Shown here in pieces: positions 50,015 to 59,047 of a stretch of 64,000 bases of DNA. The stretch lies in assembly GCF_003601975.1 (NCBI RefSeq), contig NZ_QZWZ01000018.1, positions 62,001 through 126,000 on the forward strand. The letters run 5' to 3'. The notes below the pieces were generated by a model that saw only the letters and a list, made by a program, of their open reading frames with translations, ran no database searches and was not told the origin of the DNA. The stretch is from Mesorhizobium waimense (GTDB lineage: Bacteria > Pseudomonadota > Alphaproteobacteria > Rhizobiales > Rhizobiaceae). Position 1 is the first letter of the stretch. Every line of letters begins with the position of its first letter. The position numbers were made by a program, and so were the translations under genes.

Positions 50015-50914
50015 TCAGAAGGACGGCCGTTTCATCCCGGCCGCGAGATAGGCGGAAGCTACCGTGTTGGCCATCAGCATGGCAATGGTCATCGGTCCGA
50101 CACCGCCGGGAACCGGAGTTATGGCGCCGGCCGCCTTCGCCGCCTCGGCATAGGCGACGTCGCCGACGAGCCGAGTCTTGCCTTCGCCCTTTTCGGGCGC
50201 CGCAATGCGGTTGATGCCGACATCGACTACGGTGGCGCCCGGCTTGACCCAGTCGCCCTTGACCATTTCGGGCCGGCCGACGGCGGCCACCAGAATGTCG
50301 GCGGTGCGGGCGAGCGCCGGCAGGTCCCTGGTGCGGCTGTGCGCGATGGTGACGGTGCAGTTGGCGGCGAGCAGAAGGTTGGCCATCGGCTTGCCGACGA
50401 TGTTGGAACGGCCGACGACGACCGCGTTGAGCCCGGACAGGTCTTTGCCGCGCATCCGTTCGATCAAAAGCATCGAGCCGGCCGGCGTGCACGGCACGAA
50501 AGCCGTTTCCAGTTCACCGGTGCCGAGCTTGCCGACATTGATGAAGTGGAAACCGTCGACATCCTTCTCGGGCGCGATGGCCTGGATGATCTTGCCGGAA
50601 TCGATATGGCCGGGGAGCGGCAGCTGCACCAATATGCCGTTGACGGCCGGGTCGGCATTGAGATCGCCGATGATCTTGAGCAGCGCCTGTTCGGAGGTGT
50701 CGGCCGGCAGCGTGTGCTGGAGCGAATGAAAGCCGCATTCCTTGGCGGTGCGCGACTTGGAGGCGACATAGACCTGGCTTGCCGGATCCTCGCCGACGAT
50801 CACCACTGCCAGACCGGGCTTCTCCGCACCCTTGCCCACCAGTTCCGCGGTCAGGGCCTTGACCTTCTGAACCACGTCTTCGGCGACGCTTTTTCCGTCA
50901 ATCACTTCGGCCAT
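50015..50914 (-). CDS. folD: Methylenetetrahydrofolate dehydrogenase/cyclohydrolase
   Basis: 299 residues. Bifunctional enzyme interconverting 5,10-methylene-, methenyl- and 10-formyl-THF. YVASKSRTAKECGF (catalytic Lys), GILVQLPLPGHID, VVGRSNIVGKPMANLLL (NADP site) and PVPGGVGPMTIAMLM are diagnostic. Normal length. Leftward like the GlxA gene, 53 nt apart. Confidence 0.97.
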   Translation of the reverse strand: MAEVIDGKSVAEDVVQKVKALTAELVGKGAEKPGLAVVIVGEDPASQVYVASKSRTAKECGFHSLQHTLPADTSEQALLKIIGDLNADPAVNGILVQLPLPGHIDSGKIIQAIAPEKDVDGFHFINVGKLGTGELETAFVPCTPAGSMLLIERMRGKDLSGLNAVVVGRSNIVGKPMANLLLAANCTVTIAHSRTRDLPALARTADILVAAVGRPEMVKGDWVKPGATVVDVGINRIAAPEKGEGKTRLVGDVAYAEAAKAAGAITPVPGGVGPMTIAMLMANTVASAYLAAGMKRPSF

Positions 50915-50991
50915 GGACCACCTTCAACACTGTTCTGCCTGGAGCGCGTCTATCCGGTTCGCGCTCGATCTTTGGTTTGCACATCGGCGCA

Positions 50992-51015
50992 CCCGAAACG
51001 CCTTGCGGTTTCGGG
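50992..51015. repeat. Hairpin between folD and Wzz-like gene
   Basis: CCCGAAAC (50992-50999) and GTTTCGGG (51008-51015) form an 8-bp stem. The 208-bp gap holds no gene. No T tract, so it is more likely a leader or spacer structure than a terminator. Confidence 0.4.
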
Positions 51016-51122
51016 CACCATGCGCGCGGCATTTTCACGAAAATTCCAGCGGGCAATCCCGTCAAAACGCCGTCGCATGCCGTAAACTCGAAACCGGCTG
51101 CTTTTATCGGTTGTCGGGAGTT

Positions 51123-53513
51123 TTAGAAATAGCGGCGGTTTGAACGGCTTTCGGTCAATTCGCGCACTGCGTCGCGGAACTCGCGCAGGCTGTCGCGGAT
51201 TTCATCGATCCGGGTCTGCTGATCGGCGTCCGGTTCCTGAGGAGGATAGGGTTCCTGCCCAACCGGAGGCATTGTTGGCTGTTGATAGCGATCCGGCGGT
51301 GTCTGCGCATGCCGGGCCTGAGGGTATTCGGGCTGGCTGGCAGAGGGATAGGCCTGCGCCTGAGGAGCCGGGTATGTCGACGGAGGTGGAGCGTCCTGCT
51401 GGAACTTCGGTTGCGGATTAGCGTCGGCATCCCGCACCGGCTTTATGGCCTGGGCGACGGGGGGCGAGACGGGCTTGTCGGCGCGCATCGCGGCAGGCTT
51501 CTGCTGTTTGCCTGGGAGAAGCCCGCCTATGGCTGAAAGCAGTGCGCCAATCGGTCCGGATCGTTCGGTCCCAACGTCGACGGCCTGGGGCCGCGAAACT
51601 TGCGGTGCAGCCGGTGGCCGCGCGGCCGGTGCGGCCGGCGGCGGTGCAGCCCGATAGGCCTTGTCCTCGAAAGCCGGCCTGGTTTTGTCGGTCTTGCTCC
51701 GGGACCGGAACGCCGCGGTTTCGCGCAGACTCTCATAGGCGCCGCGCATGCCGCCGAGGCCGATGCCGGCGGCCAGCCCGAGCAGCAGGCCGCCAAGCGC
51801 AATCACGGCGCGCGACGGCCCCATGGCCTCGAGCGGGGCAAAGGCCTTGGAGATGACGTTGATGTTGGCGGTGTTGATGTCCTTCTGCTCGCCGGTTTCC
51901 TTGGCGCGCAGAAGGTACTGTTCATAGACGGAGCGCTTGGCGGCGGCCTCGCGCTCCAGTTCGCGCATGGTGACGAGATTGTTGTTGACGTCACCGCTCT
52001 GGACCTTCGCCTGCGCCAGGCGCGAAGCGAGGTCCTGTTCGAGCTGGACCGCGCGCTTCAGGTCGACCTGCAGCGACGAGGCGATGCGCTGCAATTCCCC
52101 GGCGATGCGTTCGCGCGCGCCTTCAAGCTGGGCACCAAGCGCCAGGCGTTCGGGATGACGCGGACCGAGCCGGACCGCGGCGCGGTCGGCCTCCTGCTTC
52201 AGCGCCGCATATTGCGAGCGCAGTTCGCTCATCGTGTTGGAGTTGATCTCTTCCGGCAAGGTGCCGTTGAGAACCGAATTCACGTTTATCGAACGCGCCG
52301 AGGCCGCCCGGGCGTTGAGTTCCAGCGTGCGGGCGCGGGCGACGGAGAGCTGCTCGTTGAGCTTCAGCATCTGGTCGTCGCTGATCAGATGGCCCTGCGC
52401 GTCGACGAGGTCGTGCGTGGCCCTGAAATCCTCGACCTTGCGCTCGGCCACCTCGACGCCCTTGCGCAATTCGTCGAGCCTGGCCGTCAGTTCGTCGGTG
52501 GCGCGGCCGGCGGTGTCGGACTGGATCTGGCCGAAGGTCTGCAGGAAAACGTCGGTCATCGTGTTGGCGATGAGGGCGGATTTCTCACCATTCTGGGTGA
52601 TGGCACTGACCGAGATGACGAAGGTCTTGCCGCCGCGCTCGACCGAAAGGCTTTCGGCGAGATTGCCAACGGCGAGCGCGCGGCGCCGCGCGTCGTCGGC
52701 TGCCCCGCCGGCATCGCTGCGCGACAGGATCGAGCGGATCAGCGACATGACGCCGAGGCCGCCACTGCCCGTTCCATTGAACTCGGGATCGTTGGTGAGA
52801 TTGAGCATGTCGACGACCTTGTTGAGGACAGTGCCGGAGGTAAGCACGCGAACCTGGTTCTCGACGATGGCCAGCGTCGCATCCGACGCGACCACATTCT
52901 GGGTGAGATCGCGGTCGGTGAGCTTGAGGTCGCGCGGGTCGACGATCAGCTCGGTGGTGGCTTCGTATTTCTTCGGCGTCGACAGGGCGATGCCGATACC
53001 GAGCGCCGCGCCCAGTATCGTCGTCGACAGGATCAGCAGCTTCGAGCGGGCAATGCCGCGAACGACCTGAACCGGATCGACCAGCGGCTTCCATTCCTGG
53101 CTGTCGTCATCGTCCCCTGCGGGCCGCCGCTCTTGGCCGGCATATCGAGGCTCGAAGGCGGCCTGAGGGCGGTAGCCCCGCGAGGAGCCGACAGGTTCTT
53201 CGCGCGGCCCGGCCTGCGCGTAGCTGCTTCGACCCGCCCAATCGTCCTCGGGCAAGGTCTCGTCCAAAACGGATTCGCCGCCGGCCTGATACCGGCCAGG
53301 CTCCGTGGTGGTCGAAAGGGGGTGCGATCGCGCCTCGCGTTGCGAACGGGCGAGACGGTGGCGGGCGGCCGCATCCTCGCGCCATGCCGGGTCTGCCCGG
53401 TCGCCGATCGACACCAGCGACGCGTCGGCCTCGTCCTCGCCACGCATGGCCTGACCGAGCGCCAGCAGAGAGCGCTCGCGCCTCCAGTCGTCTCGGTTTT
53501 CCCTGTCGACCAT
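51123..53513 (-). CDS. Wzz/ExoP-like polysaccharide co-polymerase, kinase domain absent
   Basis: 796 residues. A 150-residue polar cytoplasmic N-terminus, membrane helix 1 (LLILSTTILGAALGIGIALS), a periplasmic coiled-coil Wzz domain (PKKYEATTELIVDPRDLKLT; long helices through about 560), membrane helix 2 (AVIALGGLLLGLAAGIGLGG). The C-terminal 200 residues are Pro/Gln/Ala-rich with no Walker A or Tyr cluster, so no BY-kinase. Sets chain length of exported polysaccharide. Divergent from the flippase gene. Confidence 0.88.
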   Translation of the reverse strand: MVDRENRDDWRRERSLLALGQAMRGEDEADASLVSIGDRADPAWREDAAARHRLARSQREARSHPLSTTTEPGRYQAGGESVLDETLPEDDWAGRSSYAQAGPREEPVGSSRGYRPQAAFEPRYAGQERRPAGDDDDSQEWKPLVDPVQVVRGIARSKLLILSTTILGAALGIGIALSTPKKYEATTELIVDPRDLKLTDRDLTQNVVASDATLAIVENQVRVLTSGTVLNKVVDMLNLTNDPEFNGTGSGGLGVMSLIRSILSRSDAGGAADDARRRALAVGNLAESLSVERGGKTFVISVSAITQNGEKSALIANTMTDVFLQTFGQIQSDTAGRATDELTARLDELRKGVEVAERKVEDFRATHDLVDAQGHLISDDQMLKLNEQLSVARARTLELNARAASARSINVNSVLNGTLPEEINSNTMSELRSQYAALKQEADRAAVRLGPRHPERLALGAQLEGARERIAGELQRIASSLQVDLKRAVQLEQDLASRLAQAKVQSGDVNNNLVTMRELEREAAAKRSVYEQYLLRAKETGEQKDINTANINVISKAFAPLEAMGPSRAVIALGGLLLGLAAGIGLGGMRGAYESLRETAAFRSRSKTDKTRPAFEDKAYRAAPPPAAPAARPPAAPQVSRPQAVDVGTERSGPIGALLSAIGGLLPGKQQKPAAMRADKPVSPPVAQAIKPVRDADANPQPKFQQDAPPPSTYPAPQAQAYPSASQPEYPQARHAQTPPDRYQQPTMPPVGQEPYPPQEPDADQQTRIDEIRDSLREFRDAVRELTESRSNRRYF

Positions 53514-53714
53514 TATCTTGGAGCTTTACTGTTCGGCGGCTTGGGAAAGGCGGTCGGCCAATCGTTAAGCCACGCTAAACAGGCATAGGAAACAAATGGT
53601 TAATTTTCGGACGGGGAAGGCAGAGTTTTCGCGCTTTGATTGCATCGTTTTCAGGTGAGATCGAAGCGTCCAGAACCGCACGTTAAGCTTTCCGGCCTAT
53701 GTTTTTCCGGACAT

Positions 53715-55010
53715 ATGACCCAAGCCAGTGACATACCGCAAAGGCGGACCTTCGCCCGGATCGGCACCTTCGTGGCCGCACGGCGCAAGCTTGTCGTCGA
53801 CTATTTCTCGGCGATCAGCGGCGCCGGCGGGCGGCTGGTGTTCTCGCTCGCCTATTTCATCGCATTAGCCAACACGCTGTCCATCGCCGAGTTCGGCATG
53901 TTTGCCACCGCATCGGCGGCCGGCGTCATGCTGTCGCGCATCCTCGCCTTCGGCTTCATCTCGGCGCTGTACCGGACGGCCACGATCCGCCCCAATCTGA
54001 TCGGCACCTTCACCGCCGGCTTCCTGCTGCTTGGCGTTGTGTCGCTGCCGTTGCTGGCCGCCGCCTCATACGGCGTCTACCTGGTCTTCTTTGCCAGCAC
54101 CGTGCCGCTGTCAGTCTTTGCGGCCATCGTCTTTGCCGAAGCGCTTTTGTGGCGGCCGGTCGAGGTGGTGCTGATCGTCAACAACGGCCTCGGCAAATTC
54201 GGCCGCGCCGCCATGCTGACGATCCTGGCGACGGCGCTGCGGGCCGTTGGCGCCGTGCTGTTCATGTTTGCGACTAAACACACCGTGGGCGTCTGGTCCT
54301 GGTATTACATCGGCGCCAATGCCGTTTCGCTGATCATTGCCTTCGGCTTCTTCTATCCGCGCCAGCGGCTGAGACTGCGCACCGAACTCTATCTCAGACG
54401 GCTTGCCGATTCGATCTACGTCGCCGGCGCCGAGGTACTGTTCTACCTGCAGATGGAATTCGACAAGCTGCTGGTGCTGGCGATCGGCGGACCGCATCTT
54501 GCCGGTATCTACGCCATCATCATGAGGCTGGTAGACCTGACGGCGATCCCGGTCCGCACCTTCTCGATGATGCTGGTGCAGCGCATGATGCGGGCGCCGG
54601 AACTGTTGTCGCGGCTGGCGGTCAAGAGCGGTATCGAGGGCGGCGTGTTCCTGGTCTCGACGCTGGCGCTGGCGGCACTCGGCATCGTGCTGCATTTCTT
54701 CCCCAACGCGCTGGGCCGGAATGTCGCGGAGGCGGCACCTTTGGTGGCGCTGGCGATCTGCGTTCCGGGACTGCGCAACCTGGTCGAATACCAGGCCGAG
54801 CTTTTGTTCGCGCGCGGCCAGACGGCGGTCAGGGCACTCAACCTCGGCTTGCTGGCCGGGCTGAAGGCGGTGCTGTTGACCTATGTGCTGACCGCGATTG
54901 CCGACACGCCCGATCTGGTGCTGTCGCTCAACCTCGTCTTCCTGCTGCTCTATCTCGCCTCGGCGCTGCTGACCTATTCGGCGATGCGCAGGCCGGCGAA
55001 GGCGATCTAA
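53715..55010 (+). CDS. Polysaccharide flippase (Wzx/MATE-like)
   Basis: 431 residues with about twelve membrane helices. Starts VDYFSAISGAGGRLVFSLAY, typical of Wzx-family lipid-linked oligosaccharide flippases; EFDKLLVLAIGGPHLAGIYA lies near the middle as in this superfamily. Start ATG 53715; a longer frame from 53640 lacks a ribosome site. Divergent from the Wzz-like gene, convergent with the glycosyltransferase unit. Confidence 0.86.
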   Translation: MTQASDIPQRRTFARIGTFVAARRKLVVDYFSAISGAGGRLVFSLAYFIALANTLSIAEFGMFATASAAGVMLSRILAFGFISALYRTATIRPNLIGTFTAGFLLLGVVSLPLLAAASYGVYLVFFASTVPLSVFAAIVFAEALLWRPVEVVLIVNNGLGKFGRAAMLTILATALRAVGAVLFMFATKHTVGVWSWYYIGANAVSLIIAFGFFYPRQRLRLRTELYLRRLADSIYVAGAEVLFYLQMEFDKLLVLAIGGPHLAGIYAIIMRLVDLTAIPVRTFSMMLVQRMMRAPELLSRLAVKSGIEGGVFLVSTLALAALGIVLHFFPNALGRNVAEAAPLVALAICVPGLRNLVEYQAELLFARGQTAVRALNLGLLAGLKAVLLTYVLTAIADTPDLVLSLNLVFLLLYLASALLTYSAMRRPAKAI

Positions 55011-55012
55011 TT

Positions 55013-55930
55013 TTAGCCGATCAGCCGCCGGATGCGGCCGATATCGGTACCGATGAAGGATTGCATGCCGATCGCCACCTGTTGTGGCGCCATGGCTGCG
55101 ACGAAGCGGCGGAACTCGTCGTCCGACAACGCCTCACCGGTCCAGTGGACGCGGCAGAACTCTTCCGAACCGTGGAAATGGCCGGCGCCTTCCAGCACCT
55201 CGTCGACATAGCGGCCGTAGATCATGCATTCGGAGAATTTTCTTTTCGAGCCGACGACCTCGACCCAGTTGCGGCCGTGGGCTTTCTCGATCCGCTCGCA
55301 CATCGCCGTCACGGTTTGCCGTCGCCAGGCGATCAACGTCGAGATGTAGTCGTGCGTCGAAACCCTGGATTTGTCGATGCCGAGTGCCGAACCGGCGTTG
55401 CGTGACCAGATGCGATGTTCCTCATGCCCTTCACCAGACAAGACATCGTCGCGGCGGAACAGCCGCGCCTTGCCGTCGCGCCAGAATGCGCTCAAGTCGA
55501 ACGGCTTGACGAAGGCGACATCGGAATCGCAGAAGACCAGCACGTCCTCCTTCGCATGCGCCGCGACAGCGATGCGGCGAAGCTGCTGCACATGCCAGCC
55601 GCGCAGCGGCTGGGTCTTCAGGCTGAGCCAGACGCGGCGGCGAAACAGGCTCGCCGGATCGTCGACGACACGTAGCCAGCGCGGCAAGAGATCCCGCTCG
55701 GCGACGATGCTGCGGCTGCCGGTCTCCAATTGGCGAAACAGCGCCACGTCGCGATGCTCGACCAGGATATAATGATGCGCGACACCGGATACTTGGCGAT
55801 CCATCGTTTCGCACAACAGACGGCAGCGCTCGAAATCCGGCGCATAGCTGGCGGTGACGACCGCGGCCGTCTGCGTCTGCCGCAGCGGATCGGACTCGGC
55901 GGCGGCATCAGGCACGAACCGGCTGTTCAA
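55013..55930 (-). CDS. DUF6492-type glycosyltransferase
   Basis: 305 residues. AAVVTASYAPDFERCRLLCE opening and a DSD metal motif in VLVFCDSDVAFVKPF, RNAGSALGIDKS, and GMQSFIGTDIGRIRRL at the end. Fold resembles GT-A transferases. TTG start at 55930 overlaps the upstream stop (TTGA) and follows GGAG; a longer frame overlaps the previous gene. Last gene of a three-gene leftward unit. Confidence 0.78.
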   Translation of the reverse strand: MNSRFVPDAAAESDPLRQTQTAAVVTASYAPDFERCRLLCETMDRQVSGVAHHYILVEHRDVALFRQLETGSRSIVAERDLLPRWLRVVDDPASLFRRRVWLSLKTQPLRGWHVQQLRRIAVAAHAKEDVLVFCDSDVAFVKPFDLSAFWRDGKARLFRRDDVLSGEGHEEHRIWSRNAGSALGIDKSRVSTHDYISTLIAWRRQTVTAMCERIEKAHGRNWVEVVGSKRKFSECMIYGRYVDEVLEGAGHFHGSEEFCRVHWTGEALSDDEFRRFVAAMAPQQVAIGMQSFIGTDIGRIRRLIG

Positions 55931-56709
55931 TGGTTTGCTCCGGCGCCAGAGAGTTTTTGCCCGACGACGCGCCACAGGAACAATGGGTTGCCGACCACGT
56001 AGCGGCGCCAGAGGCGACCGGGTTCGATCCACAGGCGAAACAGCCATTCGAGCCGGAGACGACGCATCCACAGCGGTGCCCGCGGCACGGTGCCGCTAAG
56101 AAAATCGAGCAACGCTCCGACGGCGATCGGCAGCGTGCAATGGCGATGATCGATGTGGCGCGCGATCCACAATTCCTGGCGAGGCACGCCCATGGCGACG
56201 AGCAGCACGTCCGGCCGCAACTTCGCTATTGCGTCGATGATCGCCGGCTCCTCGGCGGCGGAGAAATAGCCGTCGTGGATGACGACGAATCTGTGCTGCA
56301 TGGCCAGCGCCGAAAGCTTGGACGATGCCGCCTCGGCGTTGACGCGTGTCGCGCCGAGCAGGCCGACAGTCAACGGCCGTGACGATGCCTGCAGGAAGGC
56401 CGGGATGAAATCGGTGCCGTTGAGATTGTCCGGGAACGGCGCGCCGTAGAGCAGCGTGGACGCCATGTCGACACCGACGCCATCGGGCAGGATGAGAAAA
56501 TCGTCGAGCACTTCGGCAAAGGTCGGGTCGGTAAAGGCGATGTTGGCGTTGTGCGCGTTGAGGAAGCTGACCTTGGTGAAGCGCCGCTCGGCGACCAACC
56601 GTGCAAGCAGGGCGATGGCGTCGTCCCAACGGATGGCGAGAACCGGAATGCCGAGGATCGTCTTCAACGTGTCGCGCCCGATGGCGGCGCGGGCGGTGTG
56701 CATATTCAT
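55927..56709 (-). CDS. WecG/TagA/CpsF family glycosyltransferase
   Basis: 260 residues. Signatures VSFLNAHNANIAFTDPTFAE, LPDGVGVDMASTLLYG, VGLLGATRVNAEAASSKLSA and LLVAMGVPRQELWIARHI. Transfers a sugar such as ManNAcA, ManNAc or a relative to a lipid-linked acceptor. Overlaps the GT4 gene stop by 4 nt. Confidence 0.93.
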   Translation of the reverse strand: MNMHTARAAIGRDTLKTILGIPVLAIRWDDAIALLARLVAERRFTKVSFLNAHNANIAFTDPTFAEVLDDFLILPDGVGVDMASTLLYGAPFPDNLNGTDFIPAFLQASSRPLTVGLLGATRVNAEAASSKLSALAMQHRFVVIHDGYFSAAEEPAIIDAIAKLRPDVLLVAMGVPRQELWIARHIDHRHCTLPIAVGALLDFLSGTVPRAPLWMRRLRLEWLFRLWIEPGRLWRRYVVGNPLFLWRVVGQKLSGAGANH

Positions 56710-57878
56710 GCAAACACCTCCTGCCTCACGGGGCCGACCTTGTTCAGGCCGAGACTGATCGCAGCGTCGAGCGCCCTCATCTGCCGGCGATGGAAGGCAG
56801 CGCCATCGACGTCCCTGACATGGGCGGCCGCTGCCTCAAGCGCTGTGGCGAAGGCGACGGGATCGTCGGTCACGACGCAATTGTCCGGCCTGTGATCGAT
56901 GCCGCGCAGCGAGCGGCTGGTGGCGACTGAAGGCAGGCCGAGCTCGAAGGTCTCGATGGTCTTCAACTGCACGCCGCTGCCGGCCGTGCTGATCAGCGGG
57001 ATGACGGCGGCAGTGCGCACGAAAGCCTGCGCGTCCGGCACGCGGCCGACGAATTCGACACTGGGATGCGCGGAAATGATGCCGGACGGCATGCCGCCGG
57101 CGATCCTGATGCGGAAGTCAGGCTTCAGATGCGGCACCACCTTGCCCAGGAACCAGTCGAGCCCGATGCGGTTCGGCTGCCAGGTCCAGGTGCCGATCAG
57201 TGCTGCGTCGCATTCGATGCGGCGCTGGCCCGCTCTTGCCGGTGCATCGGCGCGGGTCACCAGCGGCAGCGCCACCGAGCGATCATCGGCGGCGACGCCA
57301 AGGGCGGCGCGGTCTTCATCGGCCAAAGTGAAGACGAAGCGAGCCCGGCGGCAGAGCCGCTCTTCCACGCGCTCGAGCAGCCGCGCCTCGCGGCGAAACA
57401 GCAGGCGCTGGAAAGCGCTGCCGGCGGCGGCCGCGTTTTCCTGCGCCGAGCGATGCTCGACATTGTGGGCGACGAAGATCGAGGGACGGTCGCCGAACAG
57501 CTTTTCGAAGGCGCCGGCGAACTGCACGGAATTCAGTACATAGCCGTCGAAAGGCCCGGCGCGCTCGAAGGCGGCGCGGACTTCCGCATCGGAGACCACA
57601 CGCAGCTTGACCGATGCGAAGGTGAGACCCGACAGCACCGCCTTGGCGACCCAGGCGAGCTTCTGCAGCGGCGAGGCGCTCTCGGTGCGCACGTCGACGG
57701 CGCCGAGCACGATTGTGTTTTCCGGATCGGCGGCAGGCTTTCCCGGCCAGGCGAAGCCGATCACGGTGACGCGCGCGCCGGCGCGCCGCAAAGCAGCGAT
57801 GATCGCAGCGTTGGCGATCTCGTAGCCCGAAGCGAGAGCGCCGTCGGGCACGATCGATGTGGCGAACAGCAGATGCAT
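56706..57878 (-). CDS. GT4-like glycosyltransferase
   Basis: 390 residues, GT-B fold. N-terminal MHLLFATSIVPDGALASGYE, middle AHNVEHRSAQENAAAA, and a C-terminal donor site near PLISTAGSGVQLKTIETFEL with Glu of the EFELG-type retaining site. Start ATG 57878 after AGGTGAG. First gene of the leftward glycosyltransferase unit. Confidence 0.86.
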   Translation of the reverse strand: MHLLFATSIVPDGALASGYEIANAAIIAALRRAGARVTVIGFAWPGKPAADPENTIVLGAVDVRTESASPLQKLAWVAKAVLSGLTFASVKLRVVSDAEVRAAFERAGPFDGYVLNSVQFAGAFEKLFGDRPSIFVAHNVEHRSAQENAAAAGSAFQRLLFRREARLLERVEERLCRRARFVFTLADEDRAALGVAADDRSVALPLVTRADAPARAGQRRIECDAALIGTWTWQPNRIGLDWFLGKVVPHLKPDFRIRIAGGMPSGIISAHPSVEFVGRVPDAQAFVRTAAVIPLISTAGSGVQLKTIETFELGLPSVATSRSLRGIDHRPDNCVVTDDPVAFATALEAAAAHVRDVDGAAFHRRQMRALDAAISLGLNKVGPVRQEVFA

Positions 57879-57981
57879 CTCACCTATCCAGTGCAGCCCA
57901 GATAGCAAAGCGGGGTGAACCCTTGATTAAGTGAACGCAATCGGGGCCGGAAGTCTCGGTTTTGCGGGCTTCGCCGCGAAA

Positions 57982-58005
57982 GGTGATTAACGAAACGTTA
58001 TCACC
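57982..58005. promoter_or_regulatory. Near-palindrome before GT2 gene
   Basis: GGTGAT-T-AACG (57982-57992) faces CGTT-ATCACC (57996-58005) around AAA, a 10-bp dyad with one bulged T. It lies 44 nt before the GT2 ATG in the divergent GT4/GT2 space. Could be an operator or a leader hairpin. Confidence 0.4.
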
Positions 58006-58048
58006 GGGGTGCTATCGAAAACCAAAATCACCAGGCGGCTGGACACGG

Positions 58049-59047
58049 ATGATCCCATTGCCATCGGACGGTTCGGTATCGATCGCGGGACGGTCTGCGG
58101 GGCTCGCCGCCGAGACCGTCGAAGCGGTCGTCACGCTGCCGACCTTCAAACGGCCCGAACAGGTGCTGGCGACGCTGGCATCGCTCAAGGCGCAACAGAC
58201 CGCCAGGCGCTTCGCCGTCATCGTCATGGAAAACGAGGCCGAGGCGCGCGACGGCGCCAAGGCGGCGCTGCCGCTGTTCGAGCGCGGCGAGATCGCCGGC
58301 ATGGTGATCATCGCGCATGAGCGCGGCAATTGCAGCGCCTACAATGCCGGCTGGCAGACCGCGATCGTGCATTTCCCCGATTTTGAGCATCTGCTGGTCA
58401 TCGACGACGACGAGATCGCCGACCCGTTCTGGCTGGAGAACATGTGCAGGGTGGCCGAGACGCTCGGCGCCGACATTGTCGGCGGCCCGCAAGTGCCCGT
58501 GTTTGCCGACCCGGCACATGCGAGATGGGCCGAACACCCGGTCTTCGCGCCACCCTACCGGGAGACCGGGCTTGTGCCGGCGCTCTATTCCTCCGGCAAC
58601 CTACTGGTCGGGCGCAACGTGCTGACCGCCATGGGGCCGCCCTTCCTCGATCTCAGATTCAATTTCATGGGCGGCGGCGATTCGGACTTCCTCAGCCGGG
58701 CGGCGCAGAGAGGCTTCGTTCTTGGCTGGTGCGCGGAGGCGAAGGTGCATGAGACGGTGCCTGCCAGGCGTATCGAGGCCGACTGGATCCGCGCCCGCAG
58801 CCTGCGCAACGGCGTGATCTCGACCCTGGTCGAAAAGAAGAAACGCGCCGGCACGCCGCTTGCCGGCGCCAAGGTGTTTACGAAAAGCCTGGCACTGCTT
58901 GCCGCCTCGCCGCTGCGCGGCGCGGTCCGGTTGGCGCGAACCGGATCGCCGGCGACGGCGCTTTACCCCATCCATGTCGCGCTCGGCCGGGTGCTTGCCG
59001 AATTCGGATATGCCAATGAGCAATACCGGCAGCCTGAGAAGAACTGA
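58049..59047 (+). CDS. Family 2 glycosyltransferase
   Basis: 332 residues. GT-A opening AVVTLPTFKRPEQVLATLAS, RGNCSAYNAGWQTAIVHFPD, metal motif LLVIDDDEIADPFW and MGGGDSDFLSRAAQRGFVLG. Start ATG 58049; upstream frame lacks support. Followed by the Wzy/ligase-like gene with a 32-nt overlap, so the two are coupled. Confidence 0.88.
   Translation: MIPLPSDGSVSIAGRSAGLAAETVEAVVTLPTFKRPEQVLATLASLKAQQTARRFAVIVMENEAEARDGAKAALPLFERGEIAGMVIIAHERGNCSAYNAGWQTAIVHFPDFEHLLVIDDDEIADPFWLENMCRVAETLGADIVGGPQVPVFADPAHARWAEHPVFAPPYRETGLVPALYSSGNLLVGRNVLTAMGPPFLDLRFNFMGGGDSDFLSRAAQRGFVLGWCAEAKVHETVPARRIEADWIRARSLRNGVISTLVEKKKRAGTPLAGAKVFTKSLALLAASPLRGAVRLARTGSPATALYPIHVALGRVLAEFGYANEQYRQPEKN

Noticed and set aside
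51600..53588. 662-residue open frame antisense to the Wzz-like gene
   Set aside because: No motif; sense frame has membrane helices and Wzz features.
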